Assembly (NCBI GenBank): GCA_039707655.1
Contig: CM077668.1
Location: 403,230,130-403,294,129, forward strand
From: Elymus sibiricus
Lineage: Eukaryota > Streptophyta > Magnoliopsida > Poales > Poaceae
Length of the DNA: 64,000 nucleotides
Direction of reading: 5' to 3'
The notes under the pieces: model-generated
Database searches by the model: none
Told to the model about the DNA's origin: nothing
What the model saw: only the letters and a program-made list of their open reading frames with translations
Position numbers and translations under genes: made by a program
In this document: piece by piece, positions 46,491-55,758 of the stretch
Layout: every line of letters starts with the position of its first letter
Numbering within the stretch: the stretch's first letter is position 1

Positions 46491-47926
46491 AACATGCACA
46501 CCCAAAGACGCGAAGAGATTTGTAGTCTGGTTTAGTGTGGAGGAGCCTTTCTTCCGGAGTTTCATTGTGAATGACTCGACTAGGAAGCATGTTTATGATA
46601 TGAACAGCGGTGAGAAAAGCCTCATCCCTAAATTTGAGAGGCATGGAAGCTCCAGCTAGGAGAGCTAGCCCAACTTCAACTATGTGTCTATGCTTGCGTT
46701 CAGCAGAGCCATTTTGTTGATGAGCATGAGGGCATGACACATGATGTGATATGCCAAGTGTTTGGAAAACGTTTCATACTCCCCTCCATCAGATTGGACC
46801 GCAATGATCTTGCTATCAAATTTGCGTTCAACAAGAGCTTGAAAGTTTTGAAAAACTTGAAAGACATCAGATCTTTTCTTAAGAAGATAGATCCAAGAAA
46901 ATTTTCTAAAGTCATCAATAAAACTCACATAATAGGTGTGTCTACCAACAGAACTAGGGGCAGGACCCCAAACATCGGAGAAAATTAATTGCAACGGTTT
47001 GGTAGAAACACTAGTAGATATTGGATAAGGTAATTGATGACTCTTAGCTCGTTGACATGAATCACAAATAGTTTCAACATTGCGCTCACCAACATACGGG
47101 AGCTTATTTTTCCTAAGCAATTTTTCAACTAAAGAGAAAGCAGCATGTCCTAATCGACCGTGCCACCGTGTTGACGAAAGTTTGACAACACCATAGACTT
47201 GTTTATTGGATCTTCTACGCTCCGGAATCAACGGGTAAAGCCCTCGAACACATCTACCTCGATAGAGTATTTTCTTCGTTACCTGATCCTTGATCAAAAA
47301 GAAAAAAAGATGAAATTCAAGGAAGGCATGATTATCAATGGCAATTCTATGAACATAAAGAAGATTCTTATCGGCACTAGGAACATGCAAGATTTTCTTA
47401 AGATGAATTTTACGACGAGGCGTACTAAATGTTGATTGACCAATGTGACGGATCCTCATACCTTCACCACTAGCAGTGTGGATTTGATCCTTGCCGCAGT
47501 ATTTCTCCTTCATAGTCACCCTCTCGAGCTCATTGGTGATGTGGTTGGTGGCACCACTGTTGGCAAACCAATTTGTGTCAACACCATAGGAGCCATTTGC
47601 GGTAGCAGCAACCTTGTCCTCATCTTGGGAGGAGTCATCATCTTCATCGTAGCGGTACCAACAATCCTTTGCCGTATGCCCAGGCTTGCCACAGATCTGG
47701 CAGCGCGCGGTGTCCGGACGGGATTTGTTGGAGCCGACACCACGACGACCTTTGGAGCTGTTCGAGCGCCCGTTGCGAGGGTTGGAGGAGCTGCCGCCGT
47801 GTCCAGTTCCTCCTGACCGCCCCTTGTTACGGGGAGATCCGCGTGAGCGAGGGCCGCCACCATGACCGCGAGACGCGGAGTTGGCAGAAGACTTGAAGCC
47901 ACCGGCCGAACTATGGAATTGGGCCA
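46426..47926 (-). pseudogene. Copia gag C-terminus, protease and integrase
   Basis: The gag tail includes a CCHC zinc knuckle CQICGKPGHTAKDC. Protease follows with WFANSGATNHIT, where active Copia proteases have Asp-Ser-Gly; the catalytic Asp is Asn here. The pre-integrase domain has WHGRLGHAAF and ICDSCQRAKSHQLPY. The integrase core has FSDVWGPAP, then AVQSDGGEYETF; the frame then shifts near 46735 to reach HQQNGSAERKHRHI (catalytic Glu region). The gag part from 47926 continues at 59318 on the far side of the Gypsy element. The first ~40 residues of the open frame reading in from 48047 belong to the Gypsy LTR and are not gag. Confidence 0.88.
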
Positions 47927-48512
47927 TGTCGTGGGAACGAGCCTGACAGTAGAGGTTAGGGGTACGTAAGGAGAGGGCAGAGTCGTAGCTACGGCGAGAT
48001 CGTACACACGGATGTATGAGTTCAGGCCCCTCTCGTGGAGGTAACAACCCTACGTCTCAGCGCTGCGGGAGCTATTCTGTCGTGTGGAGTGTGTGAGAGT
48101 TACAGGGGGTGCGAACCCTTGTGCCAGAGGGGAGGGGTGGTTTATATAGAGTGCGCTACCCCTCATAAATGCCAGGCAACCAAGGGTTCGATCATGGGGT
48201 GTAAAGGAGAGCGTTACTGATAACGCATGTAATAAATACTAATTATGGTGATGGCCCGACCGCCTGTCTGTTGCTCTTCTCAAAGTGACTTTAGATCTTC
48301 AGCGGTCGAGTGACTTCCAGCTCTCGTCGAGTGAAACGTATCCTGTCGAGTGGATGTAGAATCTTCCGAGTGAGCTGGTTGTCGAGTGGATAGTAAGTTT
48401 TGCTTACTCCAGTCGGAATCTTCCTTGTAGTCTTGTAATCTTGCATATGGTGTCTTTAGGTGGGGTATGTAGGCCATGCTTAGGACCCTACCCTTAATAC
48501 ATATCCACGTCA
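47927..48512 (-). repeat. Tat Gypsy 3' LTR (586 bp)
   Basis: Starts TGTCGTGGGAACG, ends ATATCCACGTCA on plus. TATA-like CTATATAAAC (minus) at about 48141-48150. The polypurine tract CGGGGGCTAA (minus) lies at 48513-48523. Confidence 0.95.
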
Positions 48513-48523
48513 TTAGCCCCCGA

Positions 48524-48909
48524 ACGGATCAGGGTTCGAGTGGGAAAGGGACAGTGCAGGTTCTGCCAAACTCATCGTTCCGAATGAGCTTCGAGATTTT
48601 ACTGATGCCTGTGACGACTGGGCCTTCTAGCATTCGCCTTGATCTGTTCAGCTTATCAGTTCTTCCGAGTGAATTTGGATGCAGGTTCAAGTCCGAGTGG
48701 CCAGCAGGATCTTTAGATGTGACAGGACGCTCCGCCCGGTCCAGATTTCACGGGATTCAAAATTTCGGGGAGCGCGTGCCGAGCGGGGATGATGCAACAG
48801 ACGGGGCGCGACCCCTCGATCCTCGCGCCGCTTTTAGCGCCACGTATCACGCCTCCACGACCCGGCCGCTACCAGGCTGTCGGCGACGAGCTTCTCAACG
48901 TCCTCCTCC
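48524..48909. other. Tat 3' end, CGAGTG-rich, no intact ORF
   Basis: No convincing gene. The minus strand at about 48850-49020 reads SARAAAPPGWIQG and STVTEEDVEKLVADSL, which resembles the N-terminal part of accessory proteins of this element group, but on the strand opposite to the accessory exons. It may mark an inversion. Confidence 0.35.
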
Positions 48910-51552
48910 GTGACGGTCGACGGCAAGAAGTCACCCTGGATCCATCCGGGCGGCGCCGCGGCTCGAGCGCTCGATGGCTTCTTCCCCTTCGCCGTCTTCT
49001 TGGCGCGCTCCAACTTCACCGTGGGGTCGACCACCAGGAGCTCGAAGCGCAATCGAACGCCGACGCCGGAACCGACTGAAAAGGTTGCCAAACAGCCCAA
49101 GGTTGCTCCTGCAAAGTCCCGGAAGGCTCTTCCCAGGATAAAGGTTGCCGTGCCGATTGCTTCGACGTAAGTATTCTTGATCCTTGCTTAACTTGTTGCA
49201 GAACTTCATATTTTTGTTGACCGAGTGAAACTTGAATGTCAGGGCTGCCACCTCGGTGACGTCACCAGTGCGGGCTGAGGAAGGCGCGGAGAAGGACATG
49301 TCCGATGCAGCTACTTCCCGCCGAGGTATGACATATTGCCATTCAACATTGTTTTTTTTCTCAAACCATTCGACAGTCGTGTGAAATGTTGTCTGGTGAC
49401 TGCAGAGCCAAGGAATGTCCTCCAGATCGCTGATGACGGTGAAGATGAGCTTCAGAGGAGTGCTGACCCCGCAGCTCCTCCTCTGACTGAACCAGTTTCA
49501 GCACCGGGTCTGATGACCGTGGAGCTCGCCAATCCGCCTCAAGCGCCGATCTCTCAAGCGCCAGTCTCTCAAGCGCCAGTCCTTCTGGCTGTATCGCCGC
49601 TGCCTCCACAGACTACTTTTCCTCTGTATCATGTTCCAGAAGATCAGATTGGAGCTGCAAAGGAGGCGATGATCCAAGCCGAGCACATGATGCGGCACAC
49701 GAAGGAGGCGTACGAGGCCAGCAAGTTGGCTTACGACGCCAGCTCGGCGCTTCGAGCGAACGTCCGAGTAAGTGCTCTTGTAAGTCCGTGTTTGATTGTG
49801 TCGTTTTCCGTTTATCTTGACTTGACTCTACACCCAGTGGGTGTTTCTGTCCGTCGATGTGTAGTCGCTTGTCACTCACTCGGCCAGGACTGACTTGGTC
49901 GAGTGGTAATTGCTTGTCACGCACTCGGCTAGGGCTGACCTGGTCGAGTGGACATTTGTCCAGTGGGGGCACGCTGAGTGCACCCACTGGGTGTAGTCCC
50001 CGAGACCGCTGTCGAATGTTGGTGACATCGGCGGGGGTCTTTTATGTATTTTGCTGTTCATTTGTCACTCGGACAGGCCGGACCTGGTCGAGTGAAAGTA
50101 GGTCCAGTGGGGGCACGCTGAGTGCACCCACTGGGTGTAGTCCCCGAGACCATCGTCGGATGTTTGCATCGGCGGGGGTCTGAAAGAGACATTGTAGATT
50201 GTTTTTTTTAGTGTAGGAGTCTTAAGAACTTGGACACGGAGCCCAAATTTGTGTTTGAAACACACTCTCCACTCGGCATGCCGAGCGGATGTCTTGTCTT
50301 AGTGTCTTCCCTCCTAAATGCTTGATGTAGAAATGGAAATGTTGTCCATGAAACCAGCAGAGTAGGTCTTGTCAGTTCGGACCTTTCCATCAACCATGAT
50401 ATGACGCTGCATAAGGGTGGGTGGGTTTTGTGCTTCCACTCGGGTGCGGAAGAATATTTCTGTCGACTGAATTGTGTTTGTTGTTGATCTCAGAAGACTT
50501 GCGAGCTCGGGACTCAATATGCCAACTTGGAGAAAGAGAAGAACCAGCTTCAACTGGATCTGGAAGTGGCCAAGAAGGACCTGGAGCGCGTGCAGGCTGA
50601 CCTGAAGGCTTCAGGAGGTAAACTTCGTCGACCGAATGCACCATTACTTGTTTCTTCTATCTTTGAACCGAGTGACTTCACTCGAGCAGACGTGCGTGGT
50701 GAGAATCGTCGACTCCAAGCGCGACTCAACAATGTTGTTTCCTTAGATACCATGAAGAAGGCGCTTGAAGATAAGGACAAATCACTCGCCGATGCTCAGA
50801 AGACGGCGAGGGAGAAAACTGAAGCCGCAGAGAAGAAACTCGCCATAGCCAGTAAGTTGGAAGAGGAGAACACCAAACTCAAGTAGGAGCGGGCTGACTG
50901 GGGCAAGAGGGTTGAGCAGGCGACCAAGAGAGCGAAGGGTCTGGAGAAATATCTAGGGGACTTCGCGAAGAAGATGTACATCTTGCTTGAAGGTAACTTT
51001 CTCCAGTCGAGTGAATTCCGTTAATTCCCAGAGAACAGCAGCTTGACCAATCTTTCCTTTCTTCGTGTAGAATTCTGCCAAGACTTTGACAAGGAGACTG
51101 AAGAGATTGAGCCAAGTCTGGACCCCACCAAGTCACCCGTCGGGGATGCCATAGCCATGAATATGCTTCGACTCGACGCCCGTGTTGGAAAAGTCTGGGG
51201 GTACATCACTCGACTGAAGGCAGCTCTGGCGAAAATCGACAAAGAGTTATGGCCAGAAGACGCTCCGCAGACTGATCTTGAGTCGATGATGACCCGCTTC
51301 GAAGGAATCCCTAATCGAGTGCAAGCATGGAAGAAATCTGCTGCTCGCTGCGGTGCTGACGTGGCGCTTTCACTCGTCCGTGTTCATTGTAGGGATGTCA
51401 GGGAGGACAAACTGAAGGCTCTCCAAGTCGCCAACACGAAGAAACTCCAGTTTGAAGACTTCATGGAGACCTTCATCGAAGCTGCCACTCGGATCGCTGA
51501 TGGGATTGATCTGGATACCTTCGTCGAGCCCGCGAGTCCCACTGGCGCTTGA
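48910..51552 (+). pseudogene. Tat accessory ORF, spliced, antisense to gag-pol
   Basis: Six plus-strand exons join in one frame through GT-AG introns: about 48910-49166, 49243-49325, 49406-49767, 50494-50617, 50690-50992 and 51071-51552 (stop at 51550-51552). All five junctions keep phase; donors are GTAAGT, GTATGA, GTAAGT, GTAAAC and GTAACT. The product has a basic Pro-rich start (NRTPTPEPTEKVAKQPKVAP), a long coiled coil over exons 3-5 ([31 protein letters not shown]) and a globular C-terminus (VWGYITRLKAALAKI, RCGADVALSLVRVHC). Exon 5 has an in-frame TAG at 50890-50892 or adjacent (TKLK stop ERADWGKR). The N-terminal exon looks truncated. Extra ORFs like this are known in Tat elements; their function is not established. 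Confidence 0.75.
49960..50133. repeat. Duplicated hairpin block in intron 3
   Basis: A block beginning CCAGTGGGGGCACGCTGAGT and ending GTCCCCGAGACC occurs at 49960 and 50104. Each copy folds on itself: CCAGTGGG pairs with CCCACTGG and GCAC with GTGC. It lies in the longest intron (49768-50493). Confidence 0.75.
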
Positions 51553-51738
51553 GAAAAACTTTACTGGTAGTCGAAACTTTATTTTGCCTCGGTATGCCGA
51601 GTGACGGTGTAACCGCTGAAAACTTCGTTCGGGCCTTAAGCCCGAGTACTTTCCGTTTGAATGGGCAACGTTTATCCGTGTTGGATATTATGGATTTATC
51701 TGCATTTTGCTTTCCAGTCCTTTGCTTGGTTTATTTGA

Positions 51739-52450
51739 CTTAGGCGAAAATTAGTTCGCAGCTAAGTTTCCGAGTGGGAACGTTGGTTATCACTCGGAAC
51801 GATTTCTAGCTTAGGCGAGGACCGACTCGCAGCTAAGCCCCCGAGTGAGAGGATCGCTCGACACTCGGAGAAGTTTTTAACAGACGAAAACTGGTTCGCG
51901 GTAAAGTTTCCGAGTGAGAACATTGGTTATCACTCAGAACGATTTTTAGCTTAGGCGAGTGCTGACTCGCAGCTAAGCCCCCGAGTGGGAGGATCGCTTG
52001 ACACTCAGAGAAGTTTTTAACTTAGACGAAAACTGGTTCGCAGCTAACTTTCGAGTGAATGGGATGCTATACACTCGACGAGATTTTTAACTTAGGCGAA
52101 ATCTGGTTCGCAGCTAAGTCCCCGAGTGAGAGGATTGCTCGTCACTCGGGAGAGTTTTTAACTTAGGCGAAAACTTGTTCGCAGCTAAGCTTTCGAGTGA
52201 ATGGGATGCTATCCACTCGACGGGATTTTTAACTTAGGCGAAATCTGGTTCGCATCTAAGTCCCCGAGTGAGAGGATTGCTCGTCACTCGGGAGAGTTTT
52301 TAGCTTAGGCGAAAACTTGTTCGCAGCTAAGATTTCGAGTGAATGGGATGCTATCCACTCGACGGGATTTTTAACTTAGGCAAAATTTGGTTCGTAGCTA
52401 AGCCCCCGAGTGAGAGGATCGCTCGTCATTCGGGATATTTTTGAACTTAG
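51739..52450. repeat. 71-bp satellite-like array, ten units
   Basis: CTTAGGCG-type unit starts recur at 51739, 51810, about 51880, 51950, 52021, 52091, 52162 and 52233, then twice more. Odd and even units differ (CCCCGAGTGAGAGGAT versus TTTCGAGTGAATGGGA), giving a 142-bp dimer. It lies between the accessory ORF end and the integrase end, in the element's 3' untranslated region. Confidence 0.93.
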
Positions 52451-52546
52451 AACTGTGCGATCGAAATCGACAAAAAACTGCAGGAGTCGTATCTTTGATA
52501 AGCAAAACTGTTTAGAGTACTCTTATTACATCAAACAACTCAGTCT

Positions 52547-54544
52547 TCAGGTATAAAATCGTCGAAGTAAATCCGCGTTCCAGGCCCGCGGCTCGTCAAT
52601 GTTCTTCTTGAGGTTGAAAAGGTGGTAGGCTCCATTGTTCAGTACTTTGGTGACGACGAAAGGGCCTTCCCATGCGGGGGCGAGCTTGTGAGGCCGCTGC
52701 TGATCTACTCGGAGCATGAGGTCACCTTCATGGAACGACCGACTCCTGACATGCCTTGCATGAAAGCGACGCAGATCTTGCTGGTACACAGTCGACCGAA
52801 TCAAAGCCATTTCTCGCTCTTCTTCAAGGAGATCCACAGCGTCCTGACGTGCTTGTTCGGCCTCAGCCTCCGAGTAAAGATCCACACGAGGAGAATTGTG
52901 AAGGAGATCACTCGGCAAGACAGCCTCGGCTCCATACACCATAAAGAAGGGAGTGCGATCGGTCGACCGATTTGGAGTCGTCCTCAAGCCCCACAGAACA
53001 GACGGTTATTTAGTAACCCAAGCTCTAGCTGCATGATCAAGTTCGCGCATGAGTCGAGGCTTCAATCCTTGAAGGATAAGGCCATTTGCTCGCTCCGCCT
53101 GACCGTTAGACTGGGGGTGCGCAACGGATGCGTAATCCACCCGAGTGCCTTGAATGGAACAAAAGTTTCTGAACTCTTCCGAGTCAAAGTTAGAACCATT
53201 GTCCGTGATGATACTGTGGGGAACCCCGTATCTGAATATTATCTCTTTCATGAATTTGATGGCCGTGCGTGAGTTCAGTTTCTTAATAGGTTTGGCCTCA
53301 ATCCATTTGGTGAACTTGTCGACTGCTACCAATAGATGCGTGAAACCACTCTGGCCCGTCCGGAGAGGTCCGACCATATCCAATCCCCATACAGTGAACG
53401 GCCAGACGAGTGGAATAGTCTTTAAAGCAGACGCAGGCTTCTGTGACAAGTTTGCATAGAATTGACATCCTTCGCAGTGCTGAACAATCTCCTTAGCCAT
53501 TTCATTGGCGCGCGGCCAGAAGAAACCAGCTCGGTATGCCTTGGCAACAATCGTCCGAGAGGACGCATGATGACCGCAAGTCCCCGAGTGAACTTCTTCC
53601 AGAATCAGTCGACCTTCTTCGGGAGAAATGCACCGCTGAGCCACGCCGGTTACGCTCTCTCTGTAGAGCTGTCCATCCATCACAGTAAAGGCCTTAGACC
53701 TGCGGACGATCTGTCGAGCTTCAACCTCATCTTCTGGAAGTTCTCGTCTGAGTATGTATGTGATATAGGGCACCGTCCAATCGGGAGTAATCACCAGAAT
53801 CTCGATGACCAGATCTATGACTGCTGGGACATCAACTTCAGTCGGATTGGAGGCGCTTATAGGCTGTGGGGGCTCTTCGGTGAAGGGGTCCTCCTGCACC
53901 GAAGGAGAGTGCAAATGTTCCAGAAACACGTTGCTGGGTACAGGTTTCCGAGTGGATCCGATTTTTGCTAGCTCGTCAGCTGCCTGATTCTTCACTCGGG
54001 GAACATGGTGGAGTTCCAAACCCTCAAACTTCTTCTCCAGCTTCCTTACTGCATTGCAATATCCGGTCATGGAGGGGTTCCTGACGTCCCATTCCTTCAT
54101 CACTTGATTAACCACCAAATCTGAGTCACCGTAAACCATCAGGCGACGGACGCCGAGTGAGATGGCCATACGTAACCCGTAGAGGAGTGCCTCGTACTCA
54201 GCTTCATTATTGGAGGAATCGAAGTGAATCTGGAGGACATAACTGAGCTTATCACCCTTTGGAGACACCAACACTACACCAGCACCAGAACCATTCAGCA
54301 TCTTCGAGCCGTCAAAGAACATGGTCCAGTGTGCCGAGTGGATTTGAATTGGCTGCTGCTGTTCTATCCACTCGGCCATGAAGTCAGCAAGTGCTTGAGA
54401 TTTGATGGCTTTCTTTGCTTCAAACTTGATATCAAAATAGAGGAGCTCAATGGCCCATTTGGCCACTCGACCAGCCGCGTCTCGATTGTTGAGGATCTCG
54501 GACAATGGAGCATCACTGACGACTGAAACTGAGTGATCTTGGAA
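52547..54544 (-). pseudogene. Tat pol: second RNase H and integrase
   Basis: The archaeal-like RNase H has FFDGSKMLNGSGAGVVL, NNEAEYEALLYGL, YGDSDLVVNQV and KNQAADELAKIGS, keeping the acidic residues of that family. Integrase follows: zinc region HSGTCGHHASS and HCEGCQF, core Asp in VWGLDMVGPL, Asp in IITDNGSNF and Glu in HPQSNGQAERANG. The C-terminal part runs LVVDLL-type helices to LRRFYT and stop at 52547. An in-frame TAA at 53006-53008 (AWVTK stop PSVLWG) interrupts the integrase. Relatives usually have Gln there. Confidence 0.9.
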
Positions 54545-55758
54545 CTAGTGTGCCACCTTCTTTGCTGATAGATATATACCATAGACAAGCTTCTGGTAAT
54601 GTGGGTACCTTTGCTTTGAAGGAGTCAACACTTCAGAGATGTAGTATACTGGGCGCTGGACCTTATAGGCCTTGCCCTCTTCTTCTCGCTCGACAGTGAG
54701 AACCGTACTGACGACTTGATTGGTGGCTGCAATGTACAGGAGCAGGGGTTCTTTGCTGTGCGAAGCAGCAAGCACCGACTGGGTGGAGAGCAGGGCTTTG
54801 AGCTCGCCAAACGCTGCTTCTGCCTCTGGAGTCCACTCGAACGTATCAGATTTCTTCATCAGTCGGTATAAAGGCAGGCCTTCTCTCCGAGACGAGAAAT
54901 GAATCTACTCAGCGCCGCCAGGCAACCAGTGAGCTTCTGGACATCGTGTATACGCTCAGGTCGTTTCATTCAGACGATGGCACCGATCTTCTCAGGATTG
55001 ACGTCGATCCCTCGTTCGGAAACGAGAAAACCGAGTAACTTTCCACCAGGAACTCCAAAAGTACACTTGGCTGGATTCAACTTGATGTCATATTTCCTTA
55101 AGTTGGCGAATGTTTCTGCCAAGTCAGTCAGCAGGTCGGAACCTTTGCGCGACTTGACTACAATATCGTCCATATAGGCCTCGACATTCCGACTGATCTG
55201 GTCGAGGAGACATTTCAGAATCATGCGCATGAAAGTAGCGCCAGCATTTTTCAGACCAAATGGCATGGTGATGTAACAGAAACACCCGAAAGGGGTGATG
55301 AAGGCCGTCTTTATTTCATCTGGACCAAACAGACAGATCTGATGGTAGCCAGAGTATGCATCGAGAAAAGATAAACGCTCACACCCCGCTGTCGAGTCCA
55401 CAATCTGGTCGATGCGGGGGAGCGGGAAATGATCTTTCGGGCAAGCCCGATTGATATGTTTAAAGTCTATACACATGCGGAGTGACTTGTCTTTCTTGGG
55501 GACCATGACGACGTTCGCGAGCCACTCGGAGTGGTAAACCTCGCGTATGAACTTAGCCGCCAAGAGTCGAGCCACTTCCTCGCCGATTGCTTTCCGCTTC
55601 TCTGTTGCCGACCGACGCAAGTGCTCCTTTACGGGCTTGGCCTTGGGGTCAACCCTCATACGGTGCTCAGCCAGCCCCCTGGGTACACCCGACATGTCAG
55701 AAGGCTTCCATGCAAAGATGTCCCAGTTCTCACGGAGGAACTGGATGAGCGCGGCTTC
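54545..55758 (-). pseudogene. Tat pol: reverse transcriptase and first RNase H
   Basis: RT has MCIDFKHINRACPKDHFPLP, DAYSGYHQICL, MPFGLKNAGATF and the catalytic box VEAYMDDIVVKS. A TGA (54967-54969, before MKRPERIHDVQKLTG) and a one-base loss near 54880 break the frame before the first RNase H (FEWTPEAEAAFGELKAL, YYISEVLTPSKQRYP). In that domain the usual Asp-Ala-Ser is replaced (YIAATNQVVSTVL), so it looks catalytically dead, as is typical where a second RNase H was acquired. A TAG at 54545-54547 ends the segment. Confidence 0.88.
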
